Counted from the stretch's first letter, positions 9,073 through 18,188 are shown. The stretch is DNA of 64,000 bases from Thalassobius sp050633445 (GCA_050633445.1 JBOEGN010000032.1:1-64000); one strand, 5' to 3'. The notes: a model not told the origin generated them from the sequence alone. Made by a program: numbers and translations.

Positions 9073-10235
9073 TGTGCGCCCTGCCCCAGCCCGTTTAATA
9101 CCGCCCGCGCCGCCCGCAAGCCGGGCGCCTCGCCGCCGCGTCCCAAACGCTCCATCGTCAGGCGCATCGCTGCGTGCTGCGCCGTTGGGTTGTCCAGCAC
9201 TGACAGCAGACCGGCAGCGATTTTTTCTGGCTTGCACTCGGCCCCGATGAATTCGGGCACCGCGCGCGTGTCACTGACCAGATTGACCAGCGTCACCGTG
9301 TCGACCTTCAGCATCCGTCCGATAATTTGACGGCTTAGCCAGTTCATATCATAGGCGATCACCATCGGTGTGTCCGTCGCCGCCAATTCCAACGAGACCG
9401 TCCCCGAGGCCGCCAGCGCCGCGTCAGCCGCCCTAAAACACGCGGATTTCTGCGCCAGATAAGCGTCTTTGCTTTGCCCTGTCGGCGTCAAAATCAAAGG
9501 TTGGACGGGCCAGTCCGCCACAAGATCACGCACCAATTCGGTCACGTTCGCAGTGGTCGGGATCACCAGTTTCAGATCGGGTTTCGCGTCCAAAACGGGC
9601 TTCAGAGCCTCTCTGAATATTGGGGTCAGCCGGGTGACTTCGCCTCGGCGCGAGCCAGGCAGCACCATCAATAATGGCCCGTCACCGATCCCATGGGTCG
9701 TGCGGAACGCTTGGGCATCGGCGGTGCTGGCAATCTGTTCCGCGACCACAGGATGCCCGACAAAATCGCACGCCATCCCTTCGGCCCGCATGTAGGGCGG
9801 TTCGAACGGAAACAGCGCCAAAACGTGGTCGATCATTTTCGCCATCTTAGCCGCCCGCCCCGCACGCCAGGCCCAAACGGTCGGCGCAACATAATGAACG
9901 GTGCGGATGTCAGCGTGTTCCTTAACGCGCTTGGCCACACGCAGGCAGAAATCGGGGCTATCAATGGTGATCAAAACGTCCGGGCGCGCGTCCAATACGG
10001 CCTGTGCGGTCTGCTCCATCCGACGTTTCAAATGGCGGTATTTGGGCAGCACCTCGGCGATGCCCATGACCGACAATTCGTCCATGGGAAAGTTGCTTTT
10101 CATCCCCTCGGACTGCATCAAGGGGCCACCGACCCCCATGAATTCAACATCTGTCAGCGACTTCAGGCCAGCCATCAAAGCCGCGCCCAATTTATCGCCA
10201 GACGCCTCGCCAGCGATTAAGAAGACGCGGATCAA
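9069..10235 (-). CDS. lpxB: Lipid-A-disaccharide synthase
   Basis: Membrane-associated glycosyltransferase that joins UDP-2,3-diacylglucosamine and lipid X into the lipid A disaccharide. The 388-aa length is normal. It opens with the family motif IRVFLIAGEASGDKLGA and carries GVGGPLMQSEGM and the UDP-binding PGSRRGEVTRL. I place the start at TTG 10235, whose TTGA overlaps the lpxI stop; an ATG further up (10289) lies inside lpxI and adds 18 unrelated residues. It is the last gene of the fabZ-lpxA-lpxI-lpxB run, consistent with translational coupling of lipid A enzymes. Confidence 0.93.
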   Translation of the reverse strand: MIRVFLIAGEASGDKLGAALMAGLKSLTDVEFMGVGGPLMQSEGMKSNFPMDELSVMGIAEVLPKYRHLKRRMEQTAQAVLDARPDVLITIDSPDFCLRVAKRVKEHADIRTVHYVAPTVWAWRAGRAAKMAKMIDHVLALFPFEPPYMRAEGMACDFVGHPVVAEQIASTADAQAFRTTHGIGDGPLLMVLPGSRRGEVTRLTPIFREALKPVLDAKPDLKLVIPTTANVTELVRDLVADWPVQPLILTPTGQSKDAYLAQKSACFRAADAALAASGTVSLELAATDTPMVIAYDMNWLSRQIIGRMLKVDTVTLVNLVSDTRAVPEFIGAECKPEKIAAGLLSVLDNPTAQHAAMRLTMERLGRGGEAPGLRAARAVLNGLGQGAH

Positions 10236-11035
10236 AGCTGCCGTCCCAGAATGAAAATCCCTGCGTTTTCTGCGGCTTGCAGCGTACAATTGCGATCCAA
10301 AAGCAGGACCTTTCCGGCTTGAACAACGATACCCTGGATACCCGCCTTAGCCGCGTTTTCGATCGTCAGAGGGCCAATCGCAGGCATATCGACGCGCAGA
10401 TCCTGGCCGCGTTTGGGCGCTTTCACGAAGATCGGGGCGTGCCCACGCAGCAGCGGTTTCGGCGTCTCAGCGACGAATTCCAGCAATGCATCAGTGCCTT
10501 GAATGGTCTCGATCCCGACGCAAATTCCGCCAGCCACAACGCATCCTTGACCAACGTCGACCGGAGCCAGCGCGTTCAGAATGTCAGCCGCACGTTCAGC
10601 GTCTTTCAGCGCCTGCTCAGAAGGTTCAGGGCCGCACATCAGCCCCTCGGCCACGGTCAAATCCGGCGCGATTTCATGCGCACCGACAACTGTGAAACCC
10701 TGCTCTTCGAACACCTCGATGACCAGGCGCAACAAGGCGTCGTCGCCCCCTTGCATTCCTGCCAACAAGCGGGGAGCCAGTGCCATCATCGTGGCATCAA
10801 AATTGGCCGGATTCAGCGGAGGGCGGCTCATTGACCCACCGAAACTGACATGGGTCACACCATTCTCGCGCAGGTCCGCGAACAATGCGCCCAGTTTTTC
10901 GAAGTGGTGTACGTGCGTGCTGGTCAGGTCTGTCGGCACACCGGCAAAACTGACGCAATAGGCATCGGGTGCGGCTTTGGCCAAGGCGACGGGCAACGCG
11001 CCGCTGCCCGCCAATATCGCCAGGCGTCCACTCAT
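10232..11035 (-). CDS. lpxI: UDP-2,3-diacylglucosamine pyrophosphatase LpxI
   Basis: Hydrolyses UDP-2,3-diacylglucosamine to lipid X and UMP, the step done by LpxH in gamma- and betaproteobacteria and by the unrelated LpxI (formerly DUF1009) in most alphaproteobacteria. The 267 aa show the LpxI start RLAILAGSGALPVALA, a middle GHEIAPDL-like segment (VVGAHEIAPDLTVAEG), and the C-terminal conserved run VDMPAIGPLTIENAAKAGIQ. It lies between lpxA and lpxB; its ATG at 11035 overlaps the lpxA stop by 4 bases and its TGA overlaps the lpxB TTG. The position alone supports the function. Confidence 0.93.
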   Translation of the reverse strand: MSGRLAILAGSGALPVALAKAAPDAYCVSFAGVPTDLTSTHVHHFEKLGALFADLRENGVTHVSFGGSMSRPPLNPANFDATMMALAPRLLAGMQGGDDALLRLVIEVFEEQGFTVVGAHEIAPDLTVAEGLMCGPEPSEQALKDAERAADILNALAPVDVGQGCVVAGGICVGIETIQGTDALLEFVAETPKPLLRGHAPIFVKAPKRGQDLRVDMPAIGPLTIENAAKAGIQGIVVQAGKVLLLDRNCTLQAAENAGIFILGRQL

Positions 11036-11820
11036 GTTTTTGGGGTCAGAAACGAGCGGTCCGACGCGCCGGTCACAAAGTCCACAATCTGTTGGACGTA
11101 TTCGCTGTCGGTCTCTGCACCCAGGGCCTTGGCACGTTCCTGGAACGAGCCTTCGCCCGCGCCAAGCCGTTTGAAAGCGTCACGCAAGGCGGAAATGTCA
11201 GCGCGGGCCACGCCGCGCCGCTTTAGCCCCACCAGGTTCAGGCCATCCAACTCGCCCCGATCAGCCTGAACAAGACCATAGGGCATCACGTCCGCCGTCA
11301 CCATCGTCACAGCGCCAATGATCGCGCCCTGCCCCACACGCACCCATTGGTGAATGCCGGACAGACCGCCGATGATCACGTCGTCTCCGATGATGCAATG
11401 CCCGGCCAGCGCGGCCGAGTTCACAACGATCACGCGGTCACCAAGGATAACATCATGCGCCACGTGACAGCCGGCCATAAACAGACCGTCATCGCCAACT
11501 TTGGTCAGCCCGCCACCGCCTTGGGTGCCGGTGTTCATGGTGACATGTTCCCGGATGCGGTTGCGCTTACCGATGACAAGACGGGTTTCTTCGCCGTTGA
11601 ACTTCAGATCTTGCGGGATCTCTCCGAGGACCGAGAACGAGAAGACCACCGTATCCGCGCCCAGCTCGGTTTTGCCGGTGACAACGACGTGGCTTTTCAG
11701 CTCGACCCGATCGCCCAGAACCACATCGGGCCCGACAATACAGAACGGGCCGATCTTAACGCCCGCGCCCAGTTGCGCACCGTCCTCGATGATCGCCGAG
11801 GGATGAATGTCAACGGTCAT
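11032..11820 (-). CDS. lpxA: UDP-N-acetylglucosamine acyltransferase
   Basis: First enzyme of lipid A synthesis; transfers a 3-hydroxyacyl chain from ACP to UDP-GlcNAc O3. Its 262 aa equal the E. coli length. Left-handed beta-helix hexapeptide repeats run through the first 190 residues (IHPSAIIEDGAQLGAGVKIG and similar). The catalytic His region is AGCHVAHDVILGD, and the C-terminal helical domain starts near LNLVGLKRRG. The start at ATG 11820 has GGAG eight bases upstream; a GTG at 11829 overlaps the fabZ stop (GTGA) and is less likely. It is coupled between fabZ and lpxI. Confidence 0.96.
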   Translation of the reverse strand: MTVDIHPSAIIEDGAQLGAGVKIGPFCIVGPDVVLGDRVELKSHVVVTGKTELGADTVVFSFSVLGEIPQDLKFNGEETRLVIGKRNRIREHVTMNTGTQGGGGLTKVGDDGLFMAGCHVAHDVILGDRVIVVNSAALAGHCIIGDDVIIGGLSGIHQWVRVGQGAIIGAVTMVTADVMPYGLVQADRGELDGLNLVGLKRRGVARADISALRDAFKRLGAGEGSFQERAKALGAETDSEYVQQIVDFVTGASDRSFLTPKT

Positions 11821-11825
11821 CCGTG

Positions 11826-12290
11826 TCACTCCGAGCCCAGGTCCATCATCGCGGTGAACTCGGCCTCGGCGGCCAGTTCGCCATCAACCGTGGCCACGCC
11901 CGAGAATTTCCAGACCTTGCCACCGGGCTTGCCACGCACTGTGGTGATGTTCAGATCCAGCACGTCACCGGGCACGACCATGCGCCGGAATTTGGATTTC
12001 TCGATGGCCATGAAATAGACCAGCATGTTCTTGTCAGCCATGTCCAGCGCGGTGCCCACCATGACGGCAGCGGTTTGGGCCATCGCCTCGATAATGGTGA
12101 CGCCGGGCATGATCGGCTTGCCGGGAAAGTGCCCCTGGAAATGCGGTTCGTTCATGGTGACATTTTTGATGCCGCGACCGGATTTATACCCGTCGATATC
12201 GACCACCTTGTCCACCAGAAGGAACGGATAGCGATGCGGAATGATCCGCTGGATCAAGGCGATATCCGCGCTCAGCAACTGCTCTGACAT
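11826..12290 (-). CDS. fabZ: 3-hydroxyacyl-ACP dehydratase FabZ
   Basis: A 154-aa hot-dog-fold dehydratase of fatty acid elongation. The catalytic His sits in the PHRYPFLLVDKVVDID motif, and the Glu-bearing helix is IMPGVTIIEAMAQTAAVM, preceded by NEPHFQGHFPGKPIMPG. It competes with the lipid A pathway for hydroxyacyl-ACP, which is why fabZ often sits beside lpxA. It is followed by lpxA with a start/stop overlap or a 5-base gap, and preceded by skp 62 bases upstream. lpxD, often found between skp and fabZ, is absent here. Confidence 0.97.
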   Translation of the reverse strand: MSEQLLSADIALIQRIIPHRYPFLLVDKVVDIDGYKSGRGIKNVTMNEPHFQGHFPGKPIMPGVTIIEAMAQTAAVMVGTALDMADKNMLVYFMAIEKSKFRRMVVPGDVLDLNITTVRGKPGGKVWKFSGVATVDGELAAEAEFTAMMDLGSE

Positions 12291-12352
12291 GGTCGATTTC
12301 CTTTCTTTTGCTTAGCCCATCCCCTACCAACTGGGACCCCGCTGGGCAAGCG

Positions 12353-12952
12353 TCACTGCGCGTCTTCTGCGCTTTGATCCTCAAGAGGCTGCGTCGGTTC
12401 GGTTCCGTCGCCAATTTCTGCGTTCAGACGCTCGATTGCCAGATTGGTGATGTCGATCGACAGGCGGCTCAGAAAGACCGAGCGCTGTTCTACAATGATG
12501 GCCGCGCTGGTGTCTGTCATGATCGCGGCCAGAATGGGCTGCACGGCGCTCAGAAACTCGCGACGTCCAGAATCCAGCCCCTGCGTTAGGGCGCGGGCCT
12601 TGGTGCTTTGTTGCAGGCGGATCAGCTCGACCTTTTGATCAAAGGCATCGGCAAGTGCACGGAATTCTTCGGTCGGCAAAGTCGCGCGCTTTTCGGTCAG
12701 TTCTTTTTCTTCGACGATCAGATCGGCTTCAATCTGGCGGTTTTCGACCTCCAGACGTTTGCTTTCAGCCTCGAACTCCTGCGTTACGCGTTGCCCAAAC
12801 AGCGAGTCCGCGAACATGCGTTCGGAATCAACGGTCAGCACCTGGCTTTGCAGAGCGGGGGCATCCTGCGCCACGACCATGGGCGGAAAAAGCAGAAGGG
12901 CCAGCACAGCCAGCCCTTTTGCCAATGTCGTCAGTCGCATCACGATCCCCAT
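12353..12952 (-). CDS. skp: Periplasmic chaperone OmpH/Skp family
   Basis: A 199-aa exported protein that would escort unfolded outer-membrane proteins to the BAM complex. An N-terminal signal peptide (LAVLALLLFPPMVVAQDAP, cleavage near residue 28) is followed by a long charged helical stretch with coiled-coil character (EAESKRLEVENRQIEADLIVEEKELTEKRATL, given here in outline), as in Skp tentacles. It lies directly after bamA; the ATG at 12952 overlaps the bamA stop (ATGA). A second ATG four codons in (12940) is an equally plausible start, preceded by GGGGAT. The C-terminal tail is acidic. Confidence 0.88.
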   Translation of the reverse strand: MGIVMRLTTLAKGLAVLALLLFPPMVVAQDAPALQSQVLTVDSERMFADSLFGQRVTQEFEAESKRLEVENRQIEADLIVEEKELTEKRATLPTEEFRALADAFDQKVELIRLQQSTKARALTQGLDSGRREFLSAVQPILAAIMTDTSAAIIVEQRSVFLSRLSIDITNLAIERLNAEIGDGTEPTQPLEDQSAEDAQ

Positions 12953-15333
12953 CAGAATGTGGTTGCGATGGTCAGGTTAAAGGTCTGTTCCTTGTCCTGC
13001 GCTTCTTTCTTCAACGCTTTGGAGAAGTTAAAGCGCAACGGACCGATCGGTGTGGTCCAGAAAACCGAGAAGCCGACAACGTGACGCGCGGTGAAATCTT
13101 CGTACAGAACCGGATTGGTGGCGCTGCTCAAATTATTCAGCCCCCAGACCGAGCCGACGTCATAGAACAAACCGCCGGTGATGCCGTATTCTTCGGGCAG
13201 ACCCAAGGGGAACTCGGCCTCGAATTTGGCGACGGCGAACATGTCACCACCCAGGGCGTCATCGACCGTTCCGGCCGCATATTCACGGGGGCCAATTCCA
13301 TCAGGCTCGAACCCACGCATGATGCCCGACCCGATGTTGAAACGATCAACCGAGCGGCCCGTGGTAGAGCCACCATAGGCCAGCACACCGGCCTCCAGGC
13401 TGGCGCGCAGAGTGATTTCTTCGTGGAAGATTTTCTTCTGAGCAACGGCGCGTGCGGTGGTCTTGATAAATTCGCTATCCCCACCGGCACCACCGAATTC
13501 CTGACCAAACTCGAAAAGCCAGCCAGCAGTCGGATCCAGCCCGGTGCGACGGGTGTCATAGGTGTATTCATAGGCCAAAGCGCTGGACCACAAAGCCCCC
13601 TGCGCGATCTCCGAGGCGACGATTCCACCAGTTGTGCTGCTGTTTGCCAACATCTCGCTACGCCGCGCATTGTAATACAGGTTCAACCGGCCATTTTCGC
13701 TGAGCGGAAAACCGAACCCGGTGCGGAAGCTGCCAATCGTGGTGTCATAGTTGGCATAAGACCCCTGCGTTTCAGCGTATTGCAGCCCGATATCATAGCT
13801 GACATCACGCCCCAGAAACGCCGGTTCGGTGAAGCTGAAGCCATAGCCAGCTTGATCATCCGCGCCCGAGAAGGACAGCACCAAACGCTGACCACGGCCA
13901 AGGAAGTTATCCTCTTTCAGTTTGACCACCAGACCCAGACCGCTGTTGGTCGAATAGCTGCCGCCCAAGGTCAACGAACCTGTGGGGGCTTCTTCGACAT
14001 CAACGTCAACGATCACCTGATCGGGCGCCGAGCCTTCGCGGGCCTTCACGTTTGCATTCCCAAAATAGCCCAAGGCACGGATGCGTTCGGCGCTTTGGCG
14101 AATTTCACGCGGGTTAAACGGGTCACCTTCGGCGATGCGGAACTGCTGACGGATCACGCGATCCAGTGTCGCAGCGTTGCCCTCGATGTCGATACGTTCG
14201 ACAAAGATACGCTTGCCGCGCTTGATCAGGAATTCAACATCCAGCGTCAGGTCACGGTCATTGCGGGTAATGCGCGGTTCGATCCGAATGAAGTCCAGCC
14301 CTTTGGCGACGGCCAAACGCTCGAGTCGAGAGATCGCGTTTTCGATCAGGCTGGGCGAATAAACAACGCCCTCTCGCAGCTTGTGCGCACCGGCAAATTC
14401 GTCGGCGTCCACGTCCGTCAGATCCGTGCTGGCCGTGACCGAGCCCAGGCGGAATTGCTGCCCCTCTTGGACGTTCACCACCATGAAATAGGCGTCACGC
14501 TCTTCGGACAGCTCGACATTGGTGCCGGTGATGCGGAAATCAACATAGCCGCGCGACTGATAGAAATCGCGCAGGACCTGTTGGTCAAAGGCAATCCGAT
14601 CCTCGACAAAAGTATCCGCGCGGATCAGCTGACGCAGCAGGCCCGCCTGTTTGGTGGACAGAATCCGACGCAAACGACGGTCGCGATAGGCTTCGTTTCC
14701 GACAAAGCTGATACGCTCAATCTCGATCACACCGCCTTCGAAAACCTCGAATACCAGATCGACACGGTTGTCGCTGCGACGGATAATTTTGGGGCTGACG
14801 CGGGCGGACAGGCGCCCTTCTTGGGTATAGGCGGCGGCGATCAGCTCGGCATCGGATTCAACGACCGAGGGCGACAGAACCCGGCGCGGCTGCGATTGCA
14901 GCGCGGCCAGCAGGACCTCGTCCTTGATCCGGCGGTTCCCTTCGATCGAGATCCGGTTAATCGTGGGATATTCGACGACCTTGATGACCAGCGTGCTGCC
15001 CCGCGGCACGATTTCGACGGTTTCGAACAGACCACTGGCAACGATCCGCTGATATGCCCCGTTCAATTCGCCAGCCGAGACGGTCTCTCCGCGTGCGATT
15101 CCCGCATAGGTCAGGATCGCGTCGCCTCCGATCCGCTGGTTGCCTTCGATCTGCACCGAAGAGAACCGATAGCTTTGCGCCGACGCCCCTTGCGGGACCG
15201 AGGCAAAAGCCATTGCGATCAAAAGAAAAAACAACGCGCCAAAGCGGCGGAATTCAATGTGTTTCACGGCGCGGTTTACCCGCAGACCGCCGATTATAGT
15301 GGTCATTTTTTTAAACTCAGTCAGACATCCCAT
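12952..15333 (-). CDS. bamA: Outer membrane protein assembly factor BamA
   Basis: A 793-aa Omp85 protein that folds and inserts beta-barrel proteins into the outer membrane. A signal peptide (ALFFLLIAMAFASVPQGASAQ) ends near residue 52. Five POTRA domains follow to about residue 430 (the first begins YRFSSVQIEGNQRIGGDAIL), then a 16-strand barrel. The conserved barrel segment IGSGIMRGFEPDGIGPRE holds the VRGF-like motif (MRGF), and the protein ends in a typical strand ending with Phe. The start at 15333 has AGGA five bases upstream; ATG 15306 is an alternative giving a shorter cytoplasmic tail. A terminator upstream separates it from rseP, so it probably has its own promoter. Confidence 0.96.
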   Translation of the reverse strand: MGCLTEFKKMTTIIGGLRVNRAVKHIEFRRFGALFFLLIAMAFASVPQGASAQSYRFSSVQIEGNQRIGGDAILTYAGIARGETVSAGELNGAYQRIVASGLFETVEIVPRGSTLVIKVVEYPTINRISIEGNRRIKDEVLLAALQSQPRRVLSPSVVESDAELIAAAYTQEGRLSARVSPKIIRRSDNRVDLVFEVFEGGVIEIERISFVGNEAYRDRRLRRILSTKQAGLLRQLIRADTFVEDRIAFDQQVLRDFYQSRGYVDFRITGTNVELSEERDAYFMVVNVQEGQQFRLGSVTASTDLTDVDADEFAGAHKLREGVVYSPSLIENAISRLERLAVAKGLDFIRIEPRITRNDRDLTLDVEFLIKRGKRIFVERIDIEGNAATLDRVIRQQFRIAEGDPFNPREIRQSAERIRALGYFGNANVKAREGSAPDQVIVDVDVEEAPTGSLTLGGSYSTNSGLGLVVKLKEDNFLGRGQRLVLSFSGADDQAGYGFSFTEPAFLGRDVSYDIGLQYAETQGSYANYDTTIGSFRTGFGFPLSENGRLNLYYNARRSEMLANSSTTGGIVASEIAQGALWSSALAYEYTYDTRRTGLDPTAGWLFEFGQEFGGAGGDSEFIKTTARAVAQKKIFHEEITLRASLEAGVLAYGGSTTGRSVDRFNIGSGIMRGFEPDGIGPREYAAGTVDDALGGDMFAVAKFEAEFPLGLPEEYGITGGLFYDVGSVWGLNNLSSATNPVLYEDFTARHVVGFSVFWTTPIGPLRFNFSKALKKEAQDKEQTFNLTIATTF

Positions 15334-15380
15334 TGAGGTCCTGACTATCGGGAAAGCCCAGTGTTGTCAAAACAGCAAAA

Positions 15381-15406
15381 CGCCCACCTGAACAAACAGG
15401 CGGGCG
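15381..15406 (-). terminator. Hairpin terminator upstream of bamA
   Basis: Read on the minus strand the stem is CGCCCGCCTG / CAGGTGGGCG (one G-U pair) with a 6-base loop, followed by TTTTG. It lies just after the 41-aa ORF and would end the pyrH-to-rseP transcript, so bamA likely needs a separate promoter in 15334-15380. Confidence 0.7.
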
Positions 15407-15433
15407 TTTCACGACTGAGGTAACCAAGGACAC

Positions 15434-15559
15434 TCAGAAAGATCGCCAGTAGGAGCCCAAGGCCAGGGCCAGCATCAAGGTGCCGAGCACCAGGAAACGG
15501 TCCCAATTAAGCAACAGAAGCAGGCCAAGGCCGCGTGTTCCACTCTGAATTGTTTGCAT
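15434..15559 (-). CDS. Predicted 41-aa single-pass membrane peptide
   Basis: Small open frame between rseP and bamA. The product begins MQTIQSGTRGLGLLLLLNW and has a hydrophobic stretch FLVLGTLMLALALGSYW that can span the membrane once; an Asp-Arg pair lies between two hydrophobic patches. A purine-rich AGAAGG lies about ten bases before the ATG, and a hairpin terminator follows 28 bases after the stop, as for a real last gene of an operon. I do not recognise a family. It could be a regulator of the neighbouring protease or of outer-membrane assembly, but that is a guess from position only. Confidence 0.5.
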   Translation of the reverse strand: MQTIQSGTRGLGLLLLLNWDRFLVLGTLMLALALGSYWRSF

Positions 15560-15659
15560 CGTTTCCAGCCTTCTAAGAGATTTCGTTACGTAGAAACCTA
15601 TCGGCGGAAAATGGCGGAAATTGGGCGCAAAGGCGGCAATCCCCCGTCCTCTCCTGCCC

Positions 15660-17000
15660 TTAGGGGCAGAAGATATCGTTGGACAGGGCAAACAGCATGG
15701 TTGTCAGGATCAGCGCCAGACCGGCCATCATTAGGACGCGCAGCACTTTGTCACTGGGCGCGCGACCGGTCACAGCCTCGTAGGCATAGAACACCAGGTG
15801 CCCGCCATCCAGCACGGGGATCGGGAACAGGTTCAGCAGGCCCACGGCCGCTGACAGCACCCCAATGAAGTAAATAAAGCTTTGCGTGCCCTGGCTGGCC
15901 ATCGCGCCCGAGACTTCGGCAATGCCAAGCGGACCGGACATGTTACAGCTGCTGATCGCGCCGGTGATCATGTGATACAGACCCGAGATCGAGCCGCGCA
16001 TAATCTCCCATGTGATCAGGATACCGCTGGTAAAGGCGGTGCCCAGACCGGCATATTCAGTGGCCGGTTCAAAGAACATACCGCCGACGATGCCAATGCG
16101 CCAATGGGTCTTGAACCCGCCCTCGGGCTGAGGTTCATCCACACGGCGCGGCGCCAAGGTGAAATCCAGCACCTGACCATCGCGCCAGACGGTGACGACC
16201 AGCGGCGCGCCTTCGGCGGCAACAACGGCCTGTTTCAGCTGGTCAAAGACGACGATTTCCTGACCATCCACGGCCAGGAACACGTCCCCGATTTTCAGAT
16301 CAATGTCATAGGCGGCAGATTGCGGTGCCAATTGCGAGATGATCGGCGTCATCGGATGCGGCGCCGTCACCTCGAGTGTCTGGCCGTCGCGTTTCACCGC
16401 ATAGGTCAGCGTGGATTGCGCGGGCAGCGCGTCCACCAATTGGTCCATGTAGCCGGATTCGGCGTCCGACAAACGCATGCCTTCGATCGCCACGATCTCG
16501 TCGCCCTCGGCCAGATTGACCGCATATGGAACCGGCAGCACCGTGCCGACGGTCAGCGGGTCTTTGATCACACCCGAGGTCAGACCAATGCCCGTGAACA
16601 CCAGGATCGAGAAGATAAAGTTAAAAACAGGCCCCGCCGCCACGGTCGCCGTCCGCGCCCACAAAGGCGCGCCCAGCATAGTGTGGCGCTGCATATCGGG
16701 CGCCATCGCGGCCACGGCCTCTTCGTCGGGACCGCTGGCGGCATTCGCATCACCCAGAAACTTTACATAGCCACCAAAGGGCAACGCAGCCAGTTGCCAT
16801 TGCGTGCCACGCTTATCCACGCGTGAAAAAAGCACCGGCCCGAACCCAAGCGAGAATACCTCGGCATGAATGCCCGACCAACGGCCAACTATGTAGTGCC
16901 CATATTCATGGATCGCCACGATCACCGACAATGCGACCACAAAGGCCAACAAGGTCGAAAGAATACCACCAACTTCGGGGATTGCGTTAAGAATATCCAC
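15660..17000 (-). CDS. rseP: Site-2 protease RseP (membrane zinc metalloprotease)
   Basis: A 446-aa intramembrane protease that cleaves membrane-bound substrates such as anti-sigma factors and cleared signal peptides. The active-site motif HEYGHYIVG is in the first transmembrane segment (residues 30-40), and the second zinc ligand is in PVLDGGHLVFYAYE near residue 400. A PDZ-like region lies between them (KIGDVFLAVDGQEIVVFDQL). The C-terminal membrane segments are visible (LMMAGLALILTTMLFAL). The gene is 12 bases downstream of dxr and is a canonical member of the uppS-cdsA-dxr-rseP-bamA order. In Caulobacter the homologue is MmpA. Confidence 0.95.
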   Translation of the reverse strand: MDILNAIPEVGGILSTLLAFVVALSVIVAIHEYGHYIVGRWSGIHAEVFSLGFGPVLFSRVDKRGTQWQLAALPFGGYVKFLGDANAASGPDEEAVAAMAPDMQRHTMLGAPLWARTATVAAGPVFNFIFSILVFTGIGLTSGVIKDPLTVGTVLPVPYAVNLAEGDEIVAIEGMRLSDAESGYMDQLVDALPAQSTLTYAVKRDGQTLEVTAPHPMTPIISQLAPQSAAYDIDLKIGDVFLAVDGQEIVVFDQLKQAVVAAEGAPLVVTVWRDGQVLDFTLAPRRVDEPQPEGGFKTHWRIGIVGGMFFEPATEYAGLGTAFTSGILITWEIMRGSISGLYHMITGAISSCNMSGPLGIAEVSGAMASQGTQSFIYFIGVLSAAVGLLNLFPIPVLDGGHLVFYAYEAVTGRAPSDKVLRVLMMAGLALILTTMLFALSNDIFCP

Positions 17001-17012
17001 TGACCTGTCCCG

Positions 17013-18188
17013 TCAAATTTCTGCTCTGGCCGACATGCATTTGTCAGCCTCTTTACGGGCCAAATGGTCGGCATTGGCCACGTTATCAAGGGTAAACCCG
17101 GCGCGAATAAGGCTATTATCGGATGACAATTGTGTCATCACCTGTTCGACAACATAGGCCATATCCAGAAAACCAATGCGGCCCTCGATAAAGGCATCCA
17201 GCGCGCGTTCCTTGGCTCCGTTAAAGATCGCGCCCATCATGCCGCCGGTCTGCATGACCTCGGTCGCCAGTCGCAGCGCAGGATAGCGTTCGGGGTCTGG
17301 GTCGCGAAAGGTCAACTGACCGATCTTGGCCAGATCCAGCCGTTCCACCGGCAGCGCGCGGCGTTCCGGCCAGTGCAAAGCATAGCCGATCGCGTGCCGC
17401 ATATCGGGCGCGCCCACATGGGCCATCAGCGCGCCATCGTTGAACCCAACCAACGCATGCACCATGGATTCAGGATGGACCAGAACCTCGATCTGATCAG
17501 GGCGGACGCCAAAAAACTCTTTGGTCTCTATGACTTCCAGCGCCTTGTTAAACATCGAGGCGCTGTCGATGGTGATCCGCTGCCCCATGTCCCAATTCGG
17601 ATGCGAGGAGGCCTGCGCAAGCGTCGCGCCGGCCAATTTCTCCATTGGCCAATCGCGAAAGGCCCCGCCGCTGGCGGTGATGATGATGCGTTCAACCGCG
17701 TCGATCTCCTCGCCCACCAGACCTTGGAAAATGGCGGAATGTTCGCTGTCCACAGGCAGCACGGTGGCGTTGTTCTGTCGGGCGGTTTCCATCAACAACG
17801 GCCCGGCAGTGACCAGAGATTCCTTGTTGGCCAGCGCCAGAGTCGCGCCTTGTTCCAATGCGGCCAGCCCCGGCGCCAGTCCAGCAGCCCCCACGATGGC
17901 GGACATGACCCAATCGGCAGGGCGCGCGGCGGCCTCGGTCAGAGCGGTTTGGCCAGATGCGGCCTGAATACCGGTGCCAGACAAGGCATCGCGCAGATCG
18001 GACAGCAGCGCATCATGCGCCGTGACGGCCAGTTCTGCGTTCAGACTGATCGCGTCGCGGGCCAGCTGGGCAATATTGCGCCCGCCGGTCAGCGCGACAA
18101 CGTCATAGTCGTCAGGGGCACGGCCAATCAAATCCAGCGTGTTCTGCCCGATCGAGCCCGTCGCTCCGAATACCGAAATCCGTCTCAT
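17013..18188 (-). CDS. dxr: 1-deoxy-D-xylulose 5-phosphate reductoisomerase
   Basis: NADPH-dependent second step of the MEP isoprenoid pathway, giving 2-C-methylerythritol 4-phosphate; the fosmidomycin target. The 391-aa length is normal. The Rossmann nucleotide site is VFGATGSIGQNTLDLI at residues 5-20. The metal and substrate site is LPVDSEHSAIFQ with the flexible-loop region ASGGAFRDWP, and the ITIDSASMFNKALEVIE segment is typical. The ATG overlaps the cdsA stop by 4 bases and rseP follows after 12 bases. It works with ispDF at 60.4 kb in the same pathway and feeds uppS here. Confidence 0.97.
   Translation of the reverse strand: MRRISVFGATGSIGQNTLDLIGRAPDDYDVVALTGGRNIAQLARDAISLNAELAVTAHDALLSDLRDALSGTGIQAASGQTALTEAAARPADWVMSAIVGAAGLAPGLAALEQGATLALANKESLVTAGPLLMETARQNNATVLPVDSEHSAIFQGLVGEEIDAVERIIITASGGAFRDWPMEKLAGATLAQASSHPNWDMGQRITIDSASMFNKALEVIETKEFFGVRPDQIEVLVHPESMVHALVGFNDGALMAHVGAPDMRHAIGYALHWPERRALPVERLDLAKIGQLTFRDPDPERYPALRLATEVMQTGGMMGAIFNGAKERALDAFIEGRIGFLDMAYVVEQVMTQLSSDNSLIRAGFTLDNVANADHLARKEADKCMSARAEI

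Noticed and set aside
12655..15336. 893-codon open frame on the plus strand opposite skp and bamA
   Set aside because: Antisense to well-supported genes, no domain recognised, composition of a shadow frame.
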